A stretch of DNA of 64,000 nucleotides from Cyanobacteria bacterium FACHB-471 (lineage in GTDB: Bacteria; Cyanobacteriota; Cyanobacteriia; Elainellales; Elainellaceae), in NCBI GenBank assembly GCA_014695345.1, contig JACJOC010000095.1, forward strand, positions 86,473 through 150,472, in the 5' to 3' direction. Made by a program: the position numbers and the translations under genes. The notes beneath the pieces are model-generated. The model searched no databases. It saw nothing but the letters and a program-made list of their open reading frames with translations, and had not been told where the DNA came from. This document shows positions 8,709-17,376 of this stretch, one piece after another. Numbering within the stretch: the stretch's first letter is position 1; each line of letters opens with the position of its first letter.

Positions 8709-9197
8709 TTAGAAAGAGTCGCTTCCCCACCCCGGAGCTTTCTGGGCTGCCCTCAAAATAAAAGCTGCCAGGTTCTCAACTTCTGACTGGGATACCCAAC
8801 TCTCAGGCATCTGACGGCAGAAGAAGGATTCCTCTGTCCCGTCGTAGGTCATCGGTTGTCTGAGAAAAGTGACTAAGCCGTTGATGTTGTCACGCGGAGG
8901 CATGGCTCCTCGCAGGGCTTCAATTGACAGAGAAACGAGTGGATCTGGCAAAGTTGCCCCACCCACATGGCAGTTTTTGCAGTTTTCCTCAAACAGGCGC
9001 TTGCCTTGAGAGAGGTTTTCAGCAGAAAACAGTTTGGTCTGCCCTTCGTCCAGGTCAAGAGCGATTGGCTCAGAAACCTTCAGATATCTCACGACATAGG
9101 GGTCTAGAGTAGCTGCCTGTGTAGGTAGGCTCCAAGTAATCAGACCAACACTCACGATTAGCAGAATTAGCAGGTAACGAACTGTAGAAAGCAACAT
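8709..9197 (-). CDS. psbV2: Cytochrome c-550-like protein PsbV2
   Basis: 162 aa with a signal peptide ending LPTQAA at about residue 29. A single c-type haem site CKNCH is at 73-77. The protein aligns along its length with the neighbouring PsbV (SxGKRLFxxxCxxCHVGG, PPRDN, TYDG), so it arose by tandem duplication. The region carrying the distal haem ligand has changed: where PsbV has His118, this protein has SFFCRQM, with Cys127 nearby. PsbV2 from Thermosynechococcus is known for His-Cys haem coordination, and this fits. The KIYY-type PSII-binding C-terminus of PsbV is absent. Its function is not settled. The gap to psbV is 138 bases, so co-transcription is possible. Confidence 0.88.
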   Translation of the reverse strand: MLLSTVRYLLILLIVSVGLITWSLPTQAATLDPYVVRYLKVSEPIALDLDEGQTKLFSAENLSQGKRLFEENCKNCHVGGATLPDPLVSLSIEALRGAMPPRDNINGLVTFLRQPMTYDGTEESFFCRQMPESWVSQSEVENLAAFILRAAQKAPGWGSDSF

Positions 9198-9335
9198 GGC
9201 ACAGGAATGACCGCTTACGCTTGCAGGCTTTACCGTAATTGCCTTGGAACATTCTTAAAAGAGAGGGGCAGACGTAGAGGCTGCCCCAAGGAAAAACAAG
9301 TTTTTCTAATGGTCGGACAGAGATCTGGCAGAAAT

Positions 9336-9827
9336 TTAGTAGTAAATTTTGCCGCCGCCCCACTTTTCACCTACAACTTTGGGTTGTAGAAGGATGTGAC
9401 CTGAAATGGCAACGAGGTCGTCTTCAGTCAGGTTTCTCATCTTGGGGAAAATGTCTGTGCTTTGAGTGCTGGGGTGCAGTTCGGCAATAGACTCTAACCC
9501 GTCATAGGTCGTGGGATCGTGCAAATAATCGACCAGAGATTCCAGGTTATCTCGAGGTGGCGATGCCAGCGCTAAAGCTTCTGGATCTAGACCCACATTC
9601 GGGTCAGTTTTGGTAACGCCGCCTACGTGACACTGACCGCAGGCATAGTTAAACAGGCGCTTGCCCTCAGAAACCTGCTCCAGGCTGAGAACAGTCGTTT
9701 CTCCTGCTTCGTTTAGTTTGACGGTGCGGGTGGCTTGGTCGAGTTCAGCGGCGATCGCCCTTCCTGTAAACAATTGAAAAGCGAAAAATACAGTGACCAC
9801 AACAAGCCAAATGTATCTCTTAAGCAT
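9336..9827 (-). CDS. psbV: Photosystem II extrinsic cytochrome c-550
   Basis: 163 aa. A signal peptide of 26 residues (ending AIAA) gives a 137-residue mature protein, exactly the usual PsbV length. The haem motif is CGQCH (63-67). In mature numbering the axial ligands are His41 and His92 (precursor 67 and 118), as known for the family. The conserved ending GGGKIYY is present. PsbV binds the lumenal side of photosystem II with PsbO and PsbU and stabilises the oxygen-evolving cluster. AGGAG stands six bases before the ATG. It is the first gene of the psbV-psbV2-petE row. Confidence 0.97.
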   Translation of the reverse strand: MLKRYIWLVVVTVFFAFQLFTGRAIAAELDQATRTVKLNEAGETTVLSLEQVSEGKRLFNYACGQCHVGGVTKTDPNVGLDPEALALASPPRDNLESLVDYLHDPTTYDGLESIAELHPSTQSTDIFPKMRNLTEDDLVAISGHILLQPKVVGEKWGGGKIYY

Positions 9828-10133
9828 GGTTCTCCTTAAACACGTCGCTCAGGTATTAGCAACTCAACACAGCAAGGCTCAATCTCAAGATTGAATCTTT
9901 TGGCAAAAATCTGCTGAACAGGCAAGCTGATTCCTAATGATCAGGATAAAGTTCACAATTAGAACTCAGACTTTTCTCTCCAGCAACTTTAAGTATGATT
10001 ACTCTTGACATCCTCTAAAACCATTCAGGCTACAAGTTCCTGAATAGGCAGGATTGAGCTGTCCTAATTCAATATCATGCCACCGATCGGGCGCTTTCCC
10101 AAGCCAGATTAGAATTGGAGACATTGCTTAATC
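9828..10133. other. Upstream region of psbV
   Basis: 306 bases between the stop of the MOSC-ATL gene and the psbV start, all transcription leftward. It must contain the psbV promoter. No ORF, tRNA or strong hairpin is seen, apart from a short A/T-rich palindrome near 9888-9900 (CTCAATCTCAAGATTGA region). Confidence 0.4.
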
Positions 10134-10880
10134 TCAAAAAGCGCCAATGTCATGAAAGTGCGCCTGTTCCCAGAAGAAATCAGGAGACACTCGCCCCTCG
10201 ATAACGCCAATGCCCTCATCCTCAAGCGCCTGTTGTTGCTGTGGCATGTGTTTTGTGATCAGTCCACCGTCTGGGGCAACGATGCGATGAATGGGGAGGC
10301 GATCGCCCGCCTTCTTCAAGAAAATTGGAATTGTGCGGTAATAGCTGCGAGCTAATCCCAGTGCCATCAGCAAGTGAGCTGTGCTAACGACTTTACCGGA
10401 CTGAATTCTCGTCACAAACTCTGTAAACCTGCCTTTGGCATTTTCTGGCAGGGGGGAAAATTGGTATGGACTGATCTGCACTTGATCCCCCACCTTGATC
10501 AAGCCATCCCTAACGACCATCCCCAGTAGCCCGCGTTTGCCTTTTATTCGGGTGGCAAGTCCAGGCTTGAGTTGATTTAACTGAGAACAGGGGTCACAGG
10601 GAAACGTAATCCGGATTAAAGCAGACTGACCCACCTGTAAAACCTGCCCCGAAGCTAAGGACTCGATTGGTGCATCAATCAGCAAATTTTCTCGTAAATC
10701 TCCAGGGTTCAAATCAAATTCAGCAAGGGTAGGGGTATCTACAAGCAAAATCTGACGGGGGTTGCCGGCGATCGCATAAACATCCCCTTCCACACCCACG
10801 CCACGCTTAAGCAGCAACTCTTCACGTTCAGTAGTTGCTGCTCCTTTATGCTGCTTTGCAAAAAGCTTTACTGCTTTCAC
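10134..10880 (-). CDS. MOSC domain fused to alkyltransferase-like (ATL) DNA-binding domain
   Basis: 248 aa. Residues 1-140 are a MOSC domain: GVEGDVYA, ENLLIDAP, and FPCDPCSQLN with Cys95 in the position of the conserved MOSC cysteine, then RGLLGMVVRDGLIKVGD. Residues 150-235 resemble O6-alkylguanine-DNA alkyltransferase-like proteins: FVTRIQSGKVVST, then LPIHRIVAPDG at 195-205, then QQQALEDEGI. True MGMT has PCHR; here the catalytic Cys is replaced by Ile (PIHR, 196-199), so the domain could bind alkylated DNA without repairing it, as ATL proteins do. MOSC domains carry sulfur for molybdenum-cofactor or related metal-sulfur chemistry. The pairing is unusual and its role is unknown. It diverges from a peroxiredoxin gene. 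Confidence 0.8.
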   Translation of the reverse strand: MKAVKLFAKQHKGAATTEREELLLKRGVGVEGDVYAIAGNPRQILLVDTPTLAEFDLNPGDLRENLLIDAPIESLASGQVLQVGQSALIRITFPCDPCSQLNQLKPGLATRIKGKRGLLGMVVRDGLIKVGDQVQISPYQFSPLPENAKGRFTEFVTRIQSGKVVSTAHLLMALGLARSYYRTIPIFLKKAGDRLPIHRIVAPDGGLITKHMPQQQQALEDEGIGVIEGRVSPDFFWEQAHFHDIGAF

Positions 10881-11034
10881 AGGCTCCTCATAACCTAATT
10901 TGGGACTGCAATAGCATAAGGGCTTTTCTGAAAGCTTGAAGTACGTATTTGCACTGAATCATCCACAGAAGGCTTAAAATCAGAACTGATCCAAATTTGT
11001 TTTACCTTCGAACCGACTGCACCAAGGTGTAAAG

Positions 11035-11505
11035 ATGACCCTAAGCCCCGGCGATCCTGCTCCTGAATTTAGCCTGCCCGACGGAGAAGGTAACAGCGTT
11101 AGTCTTTCAGATTTTCGTGGGAAACGAGTGGTGCTTTACTTCTACCCCCGCGACAACACGCCTGGCTGCACTAAAGAAGCCTGTGGGTTTCGGGATGCCT
11201 ACCCGGACTATCAGTCCAACGATGTAGTCGTGCTGGGGATCAGCACCGATGATGCCAAAGCGCATACTAAGTTCACAACTAAATACAACTTGCCGTTTCC
11301 GCTGTTGTCAGATGCAGCTGGGCAAGTTGCCACAATCTACGATAGCTATGGGCTAAAGAAGTTCATGGGTAAGGAATACATGGGCATTAGTCGGAATACG
11401 TTTATCATTGGACCGGACGGCAAAATTGAAAAGATCTACCGCAAAGTCAAGCCAGAAGCTCATGCGGCTGAAATTTTGGCAGATCTAGCTAACGTGTCAG
11501 GGTGA
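11035..11505 (+). CDS. Peroxiredoxin Q / bacterioferritin comigratory protein
   Basis: 156 aa, normal for PrxQ/BCP. It reduces hydrogen peroxide and alkyl hydroperoxides with thioredoxin as donor. The peroxidatic Cys45 in NTPGCTKEAC is followed five residues later by the resolving Cys50, the hallmark of the alpha-type BCP subfamily. FYPRDNTPG and the downstream GISRNTFIIGPDGKI support the call. No signal peptide, so it is cytoplasmic. The ATG follows AAGGTG. A Nudix gene follows after 61 bases on the same strand and may be co-transcribed. It diverges from the MOSC-ATL gene. Confidence 0.93.
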   Translation: MTLSPGDPAPEFSLPDGEGNSVSLSDFRGKRVVLYFYPRDNTPGCTKEACGFRDAYPDYQSNDVVVLGISTDDAKAHTKFTTKYNLPFPLLSDAAGQVATIYDSYGLKKFMGKEYMGISRNTFIIGPDGKIEKIYRKVKPEAHAAEILADLANVSG

Positions 11506-11566
11506 ATACTTTACCTGTTCCATCTTTACTCTCTATGGCGTAGCACTTTTAGTAGCACCATCACTT

Positions 11567-12022
11567 ATGCTTCGGCTGTGGCAAATCATCCAAACCGCTC
11601 TGGGCATTATTTTTCGTCACCCGATTACGGGCACTAGCATCATTCCTGTGATGCCCGACGGACAAATTGTATTAATTCGACGACGGGATAATGGCTGTTG
11701 GGGGCTACCAGGCGGCATTGTCGATTGGGGAGAAGACATTCCCACGGCAGTGAAGCGAGAACTCGCTGAAGAAACCGGGCTGGAGTTGGTCAAAATCCGC
11801 CGTCTGGTCGGCGTTTACTCTGCACCTGATCGCGATCCTCGATTTCACTCCATTTGTGTGGTAGTCGAGGCGGAAGTAACAGGCAAAATGTCAATCAAAG
11901 ATAAGCTAGAAATTCTTGACGTAAGAGCGTTTCAGCCATCAAGCCTGCCTCAAGGTAAGCTCTCCCACGATCATGACCAGCAATTGCAAGACTATTTCAG
12001 CGGCGTGACTACCCTAGCCTGA
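11567..12022 (+). CDS. Nudix hydrolase
   Basis: 151 aa. A short hydrophobic N-terminal segment precedes a Nudix fold. The Nudix box runs from Gly50 to about Leu74 and has the required GX5EX7REXXEEXG layout (EDIPTAVKRELAEETG core), so metal-dependent hydrolysis of a nucleoside diphosphate derivative is expected. The substrate cannot be told from the sequence. The ribosome binding site is weak. It lies 61 bases after prxQ and could share its transcript, which would suit a house-cleaning role (inference). Confidence 0.88.
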   Translation: MLRLWQIIQTALGIIFRHPITGTSIIPVMPDGQIVLIRRRDNGCWGLPGGIVDWGEDIPTAVKRELAEETGLELVKIRRLVGVYSAPDRDPRFHSICVVVEAEVTGKMSIKDKLEILDVRAFQPSSLPQGKLSHDHDQQLQDYFSGVTTLA

Positions 12023-12161
12023 CCAGGTTGTGTCAGCATCTCAAGATCAACAGCATTTTCTGAAATGACATAGGTTGACTGTTAGAATCACTAACTGGCG
12101 GCTCTAACTGGCTATTCCTGACCTGGCTATTACCCGTCTAGCTGTTACCTTGTAGTTTAGG

Positions 12162-12974
12162 ATGACCTTACCAATCCGCAACTCCCGTATTCGACTGTCT
12201 CAAGGGCAACTGTTTTGGCGCGAAGTGGGTCAAGGGACGGTATTGGTCTTTCTACACGGCTCTTGGAATGACAGCAGCCAGTGGTTGCCGTTGGTGGAAC
12301 GTTTGAGCCAAACTTACCATTGCCTAGTGCCTGATTTGCTGGGGTTTGGAGAATCAGAGCGCCCTGAACTGCATTACTCCGTTGAGCTACAGGTGGAATG
12401 TCTGGCGGAGTACCTGGAATCGTTGAAATTACGTCAGGTTTACCTGGTTGGGCATTCTCTGGGCGGGTGGATTGCATCCAGCTACGCGCTGCGCTTTCCA
12501 GACCAGGTGAAAGGGTTAATATTGCTAGCGCCAGAGGGAGTACAGCTAGAAGGGAAGGGCGATCGCTGGCATTGGTCACGCTGGCTCACTGGACGACCGC
12601 CACTGGCTTATCGGTTCTTACAACTCCTGTTGCCCTTTGCCAAAGTGTTTGGTTGGCGAGAATGGGTCGAGCGATCGCTCCAGCTTCGCCAAAAACTGAT
12701 GCGATCGCCTGTTGCCTGCAAACTCTTGTTTAACCGTCGCGCGTCTGAAATTCGGGCAGAACTATTACCCGAAGACCAAATTTCCTGGCTAAAACTGCCT
12801 ATCCTGATTTTGCAAGGAGAGCAAGATGACGCAGCAGCAATTCGCAGTCATCAAGTCTTTGCCCAAGCTCCCCAAGCAGAGCTAAAAGTAATTTCCAGCT
12901 TCGATCCAGACCTATTGCAGACTGAAGCTAAGGCGATCGCCACCGAAATCCGTAAGTTTGTAGAAACTGCCTGA
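12162..12974 (+). CDS. Alpha/beta-fold hydrolase, catalytic His apparently missing
   Basis: 270 aa. The alpha/beta-hydrolase features are FLHGSWND (oxyanion region, about 30-37), DLLGFGES and the nucleophile elbow GHSLGG (Ser99). A lid region spans about 125-190 and LILQGEQDD supplies the acid. In most relatives a GxGH motif follows near the C-terminus; here the corresponding segment is VISSFDPDLLQTE, with no His. Either the catalytic His comes from elsewhere or the protein has reduced or different activity. Substrate unknown. It stands alone between the Nudix and M23 genes on the same strand. Confidence 0.85.
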   Translation: MTLPIRNSRIRLSQGQLFWREVGQGTVLVFLHGSWNDSSQWLPLVERLSQTYHCLVPDLLGFGESERPELHYSVELQVECLAEYLESLKLRQVYLVGHSLGGWIASSYALRFPDQVKGLILLAPEGVQLEGKGDRWHWSRWLTGRPPLAYRFLQLLLPFAKVFGWREWVERSLQLRQKLMRSPVACKLLFNRRASEIRAELLPEDQISWLKLPILILQGEQDDAAAIRSHQVFAQAPQAELKVISSFDPDLLQTEAKAIATEIRKFVETA

Positions 12975-13119
12975 AGCACGCTAATTGCCGATCAAATCAT
13001 AAATTCTGTAACGTTCATAGTGACGATTTCAGTCGTAGCAGGCTAAAGCTTGAACTATAAAGTTGAAACTATAAAGTTTGTGCAACTTTCAAGCTAGTCA
13101 ATTCGCCCATCTCGTCATT

Positions 13120-14070
13120 ATGAGTGTCTTTGATCGTTCCAACCCAACATCTGTAACATCTCAGTTGAAATTAAACCAAATAATTGCTGCTGGACTGAAT
13201 CGTCGCTGGTCGTGGAAACACCGTCTGGGCATCAGTGCTTTGCTGGGAGCGATCGCCTTCATCCTGGTTTTGATCACTCCTGCCCAAGCCATCGAAGTCC
13301 AGATTCAGCCTGATAGCCCGCAATTGGGCGATACCATCGCAGTCATCGTGCAAACCAGTTCAGCTGATGTCGAAGCCCCGACTGTCACCATGAATCAGAC
13401 GACCTACCCAACCTTCGCGATCGGTAGCAATCGATTTCGCGCCCTGTTGCCCACCACCCCACTAGATGCACCAGGACGTTATGAAATTCGGGTGAATGGC
13501 GAAGGCGACCAGCGCAATTTGGCAGTTTGGTTGCGCGATCGCTCCTTTCCTACCCAACGCATCACCCTGCGTGGCGGTGGTGTAGAGGGCACCGATTACG
13601 AATTTGATCGAGTCGCTGAATTTAAGCAACTGGTCACTCCCGAAAAGTTTTGGACGACTCCCTTCATTCGCCCTAATGCGGGTGAAATTACCTCTGGGTA
13701 TGGAATTCGACGTTACTACAACGGTGTATTTGCCCAAGACTACTACCATCGCGGCGTGGATTACGGCGGTGGTACCGGTTCCGCAGCAGTGGCTCCTGCC
13801 GCTGGGAGGATTGCCCTTGTGGGGCGCGAATCTGACGGCTTTCAGCTACACGGCAATACTATTGGGATCGATCATGGACAGGGCGTTGCTAGCATTTTTC
13901 TGCACCTAAGCCGGATCGACGTACAAGAAGGCGACTTTGTACAACCTGGACAGGTGGTTGGAGCTGTCGGGGCAACAGGTGCAGTCACCGGCCCGCATCT
14001 ACACTGGGGTCTCTACGTTCATGGGTTGGCTGTTGATCCAGCGCCTTGGCGATACGACGGCTTTGAGTAA
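13120..14070 (+). CDS. M23 family peptidase (murein hydrolase-like), exported
   Basis: 316 aa from the ATG at 13120; a TTG 42 bases upstream is possible but adds nothing conserved. A hydrophobic segment at about 37-58 ending TPAQA looks like a signal peptide or anchor after a long N-terminal region. A beta-rich domain (about 60-150) precedes the C-terminal LytM/M23 peptidase: HRGVD supplies His210 and Asp214, and HLHW supplies His293 and His295, so the zinc site is complete. Such enzymes cut peptidoglycan cross-links or activate amidases. There are no LysM repeats. Confidence 0.9.
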   Translation: MSVFDRSNPTSVTSQLKLNQIIAAGLNRRWSWKHRLGISALLGAIAFILVLITPAQAIEVQIQPDSPQLGDTIAVIVQTSSADVEAPTVTMNQTTYPTFAIGSNRFRALLPTTPLDAPGRYEIRVNGEGDQRNLAVWLRDRSFPTQRITLRGGGVEGTDYEFDRVAEFKQLVTPEKFWTTPFIRPNAGEITSGYGIRRYYNGVFAQDYYHRGVDYGGGTGSAAVAPAAGRIALVGRESDGFQLHGNTIGIDHGQGVASIFLHLSRIDVQEGDFVQPGQVVGAVGATGAVTGPHLHWGLYVHGLAVDPAPWRYDGFE

Positions 14071-14208
14071 TTTCACAGCAGGTCGGAAATAAGATTAGCT
14101 TAAGTCGGACTGATTTCGTGCGATTTCCAAATTCTGGGGCAAACTAAACTCAAGAAGATTGATTGTAAGTTTGTCACCCAAGTGGCGCGGTGGAGCGTAA
14201 AAAACTTT

Positions 14209-14775
14209 ATGAGTATCGAAAAAATTGTTGACCAAGCTCTACAGGATGGTTATCTGACCCCTGCCATGGAAGCAGAAGTTGGGCGCATCTGCGACACCGC
14301 CTCTGAGCTGTCGATTGAAGAATACATGGCGTTGGATCGATTGATGGGAGCTTTGCTGACCGGCGAAGTGGTTGCAGTTCCCCGCAAGCAGTTCATTAAC
14401 GTAATGGAAGAGTTGGTACTGACGGAAGCGATCGCCCGCGTCGCCGAAATTGAAGCCACGAGTGATGTCACCCTCGACCTGGGTGATATCGCCGCCTACG
14501 CGCTCAACCGCCTGCCGCCGCTCTATGCCACCACTGAAGAGGGTGCTGACTACCAACGAGGACGGGCAAAAGACGAACTTCAAACGCTGATTGCTCAGCA
14601 GGTGAGTGAGGCGATCGCCCGCAACCTAGATAAACCCGAATTCTTCCCAGAACGGCAAGTGTTGGGCAAAAATGCAGGTGATGAAGTGCTGACTCAAGTC
14701 AGTGCTTTGCTGCAAACCTATGCTCCCAAGTTTGAAGCTGGATCAAAGCCCAGTGGCGATCGGGGCATTGCTTAG
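14209..14775 (+). CDS. ComFB-family (late competence/second-messenger receptor) protein
   Basis: 188 aa from the ATG at 14209; a GTG at 14182 would add nine residues. The centre matches ComFB-family proteins: INVMEELVLTEAI followed by LDLGDIAAYALNRLPPLYATTEEG. In ComFB the helix-turn before this often holds paired cysteines; none are seen here. Cyanobacterial ComFB-type proteins have been reported as cyclic-dinucleotide receptors, so a regulatory role is plausible. The N-terminal 60 residues are helical and acidic, without a known domain. No competence genes are nearby. A long hairpin follows 34 bases after the stop. Confidence 0.75.
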   Translation: MSIEKIVDQALQDGYLTPAMEAEVGRICDTASELSIEEYMALDRLMGALLTGEVVAVPRKQFINVMEELVLTEAIARVAEIEATSDVTLDLGDIAAYALNRLPPLYATTEEGADYQRGRAKDELQTLIAQQVSEAIARNLDKPEFFPERQVLGKNAGDEVLTQVSALLQTYAPKFEAGSKPSGDRGIA

Positions 14776-14809
14776 AATTTCGACTAAGAGCTTTGAACTG
14801 AATAGCCCT

Positions 14810-14859
14810 AAACTTTAAGCGGAAGTGCAGCAGAATAGCTACACTTCCGCTTAAAGTTT
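14810..14859 (+). terminator. 18-bp perfect hairpin after the ComFB gene
   Basis: Arms 14810-14827 and 14842-14859 are perfectly complementary around a 14-base loop and end in AAAGTTT. It probably terminates the ComFB-family gene. Confidence 0.65.
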
Positions 14860-15299
14860 GCGATCGAATCCTCAAAGTCTAGCCTTCGGTAGTCAGCAGT
14901 TTTTGCGGTCGAGTATTAGGGGTTTGTCTGCTTGAATTAGTATGAGGGTGGGGGGGATAGGGCTAAAGCTTCGGCTTTTAAGCCTCTTCAGGCTATACCC
15001 TGCCTGTTCTAACTAATTATTTTTGAATCAAGTTCTTTAATTCTTCATCAGATCTCTACTGAAAAGCTAGACTCAGTACAGGTTTAATTATCTAATCTAG
15101 TAATAGCTAGTCCCCCAAGGATTAAATCTTGAGATTATAGATTTGCCAAGGCTTCTAGTAATAAATGGATGACGCACTGAGATGAGGCAATGCGATCGCA
15201 GCCTCCAGCCCCAACTCCTCTTTCTAGCCCCTTAAACTTGAAATCAGAATTAAGTGCAAATCCTGGTTTCATAGGAACTAAAACACCACTTACTTTGCC
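14860..15299. other. Intergenic region upstream of the Zur-type regulator
   Basis: 440 bases with no convincing gene. A minus-strand ORF (15135-15380) overlaps the regulator and has no ribosome binding site or domain. A G-run near 14950 and a small GGCT...AGCC palindrome near 14965-14985 are present. The promoter and any zinc operator of the regulator should lie here but could not be assigned. Confidence 0.4.
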
Positions 15300-15710
15300 A
15301 TGAAAGCCCAACAGCGTACCCGCAGCCAGGAGCGGATTCTTAACCTGCTTAGAACTTTGAATCGAGCGGCTTCTGCTCAAGATATTTATGTAGAGCTGCG
15401 TAGTCGCAACGAAGGAATGGGGCTAGCAACGGTCTATCGCTCTTTAGAAGCGCTCAAACTGGAAGGAGTGATTCAGGTTCGCACGTTAGCAACCGGAGAA
15501 TCGCTTTACAGTTCTATTCAGGAAGACAAACACCATTTGACCTGTTTGCAGTGCGGGGCATCTATTCCGATTAATGAATGCCCCGTTCACGATCTAGAAG
15601 ACCAGCTGCACCAGTCTTACCGCTTCAAAATCTATTACCACACTCTGGAGTTTTTTGGGCTGTGTACTGAATGCCAGCTGGCTCACGCAAGCGATAACAC
15701 TTCTGACTAA
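15300..15710 (+). CDS. zur: Fur-family regulator, Zur (FurB) type
   Basis: 136 aa. The N-terminal winged helix includes [10 protein letters not shown] and [15 protein letters not shown], typical of the Fur family recognition helix. The dimerisation half carries two CxxC pairs, Cys82/Cys85 and Cys122/Cys125, the structural zinc site, and the His-rich segment KHHL. The overall sequence resembles cyanobacterial FurB/Zur more than FurA or PerR, so control of zinc uptake and paralogous zinc-free proteins is likely, but the exact metal is inferred. No zinc transporter is adjacent. Its 3' end overlaps the convergent SPFH gene by four bases. Confidence 0.78.
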   Translation: MKAQQRTRSQERILNLLRTLNRAASAQDIYVELRSRNEGMGLATVYRSLEALKLEGVIQVRTLATGESLYSSIQEDKHHLTCLQCGASIPINECPVHDLEDQLHQSYRFKIYYHTLEFFGLCTECQLAHASDNTSD

Positions 15711-16687
15711 GATCCAAACATCTTTGGCTCGTCCTTATCTCTATCTCCAATCATGGAGCGCATTCCTTCAACCGTAGCAGGAATGCTGCGTGGGTCCATA
15801 AACATAACCTTGCTGCTGCCGCTGGTGCCGATCTTAGAACCCATGTCGATGTAGTTTTGAGTCATCAAAAACTGAAGTGCTTCATGAGCATTGGGATCAG
15901 ATTTCAACGTACTCGCGATGACTTGTAAAGCCTCAGCCGTTGCTTGTGCCCGCAACACTTGCTCTTGGCGTTCTGCTTGTGCTCGTAAAACAATTGTTTT
16001 TTGCTGTGCCTCAGCTTCCAAGATGGTTGCTTTTTGGCGAGCTTCGGCTTCCAAGACGCGGGCCTCAGCACTACCTCTTGCTGAGTTAACGGCTGATTCT
16101 CTTTCGCCTTCAGATGTGAGAATGGATGCCCGCTTGCGCCGCTCCGCCGACATCTGGAGCTCCATCGACTCCTGTACAGCTTTAGAGGGAACAATGTCTC
16201 GCAGTTCAACCCGGGTCACTTTAACGCCCCAGGGGTCAGTTGAGACGTCTAGCTCTCGTAGCAACAGTTCGTTGATTTCAGAGCGAGCGGTAAAGGTTTC
16301 ATCTAGCTCTAGCTTACCCATCTCGGCGCGAATCTGAGTTAGTACCAGATTGACCATTGCCGATTGAAGATTCTCGACCTTGTAGTAGGCTTTCTCCAAG
16401 TCCATGATACGCCAGTACACGACGGCATCAACTGAAATCGAGACGTTGTCACGAGTGATGCACTGCTGCGGCGGAATGTCGATCACCCGCTCACGAATGG
16501 TTTGCTGGTAAGCAATGCGATCCAGGAAAGGAACCGTGAAATTAAGTCCTGGCGAAAGTTTTCTACCGTTGTATCGCCCTAACCGTTCAACTAATGCTTC
16601 GTTTCCCTGATTAACGATGCGAACCGATTTTGTCAGAACAGTACCACCAAAAACTAAAAATATTAAGAATCCTACCAAGTCACCCAC
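15707..16687 (-). CDS. SPFH/band 7 (stomatin-like) membrane protein
   Basis: 326 aa from the GTG at 16687, which follows GGAGG by nine bases; a TTG at 16696 would sit directly on that site. An N-terminal membrane segment ([14 protein letters not shown]) leads to a band 7 domain ([21 protein letters not shown], then [14 protein letters not shown]). A long Ala/Glu/Gln coiled coil follows at about 175-255. Such paraslipin/QmcA-type proteins oligomerise into membrane microdomain scaffolds and work with NfeD partners. The NfeD gene lies immediately upstream, 30 bases away, and forms an operon with it. Confidence 0.92.
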   Translation of the reverse strand: MGDLVGFLIFLVFGGTVLTKSVRIVNQGNEALVERLGRYNGRKLSPGLNFTVPFLDRIAYQQTIRERVIDIPPQQCITRDNVSISVDAVVYWRIMDLEKAYYKVENLQSAMVNLVLTQIRAEMGKLELDETFTARSEINELLLRELDVSTDPWGVKVTRVELRDIVPSKAVQESMELQMSAERRKRASILTSEGERESAVNSARGSAEARVLEAEARQKATILEAEAQQKTIVLRAQAERQEQVLRAQATAEALQVIASTLKSDPNAHEALQFLMTQNYIDMGSKIGTSGSSKVMFMDPRSIPATVEGMRSMIGDRDKDEPKMFGS

Positions 16688-16717
16688 GTTAAACAACCTC
16701 CAATTTTTGGGTTTTCA

Positions 16718-17167
16718 TTAGGGAAACTGCTGAGGCTGTGCCCGCAGCAGGCTTTCTGGCATGACGATAAGTGTGTTGCCCCGACGTTCTACGACGTAGA
16801 CTCTTTGGTTGGGAGCGATCGCCATTTCATCATCTTCGCAACGAGCCTGCCAGGAATTTCCCTCATAAAGTACTCGACCTGTTTGCCCTGGCAGAATTTC
16901 TGTGATTGTCTGTGCTTCCGTCGCATCAGCAATTAACCGATGTTTGCTTTGAGGAATAAAGCGGCGAGACAAGACAGTGAGAATTACAGACAGTGCTAGC
17001 CAGAGAACAACCTGAATCCCGAAGTGGGGCACTACTAGCGCCACCAAGCCGACCACAATGGCGCTGACTCCCATCGTGAATTCCACAAATGCTGTCGGTA
17101 AAGTCATCTCCATGATGCAGAGAATTACACCAGCAATCAGCCAAAGAACTGTGGGACTTAGCGACAT
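16718..17167 (-). CDS. NfeD-like membrane protein
   Basis: 149 aa. Two to three membrane helices (about residues 5-70) are followed by a small beta-barrel OB-fold domain from about 85 (ILPGQTGRVLYEGNSWQARC, then IAPNQRVYVVERRGNTLIV). This is the short NfeD1b type without a ClpP-like protease. It is the first gene of an operon with the SPFH gene, the usual pairing for this family, where NfeD contributes to the assembly or activity of the scaffold. Confidence 0.92.
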   Translation of the reverse strand: MSLSPTVLWLIAGVILCIMEMTLPTAFVEFTMGVSAIVVGLVALVVPHFGIQVVLWLALSVILTVLSRRFIPQSKHRLIADATEAQTITEILPGQTGRVLYEGNSWQARCEDDEMAIAPNQRVYVVERRGNTLIVMPESLLRAQPQQFP

Positions 17168-17376
17168 ATATTCAGCTCTCGATACACAGGTCTGTCGATA
17201 TTCAATAACTTCACTGGTAGCAATGGCAATTCCGCTATTTCAGCTTCAGAGAATCACTACAGGCTTGATTAGAGTAAGCTTGCCCACATTTCAATCTAAC
17301 TTAGTGTTTGTTTACATCACAGTGGTGTCAGCTTATCTTCCGTTTGTTTATACCCACTTTTTATACCAACTTTAAG

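Noticed and set aside
15135..15380. Minus-strand ORF overlapping the Zur-type gene
   Set aside because: Overlaps the start of a confident gene and shows no motif or start signal.
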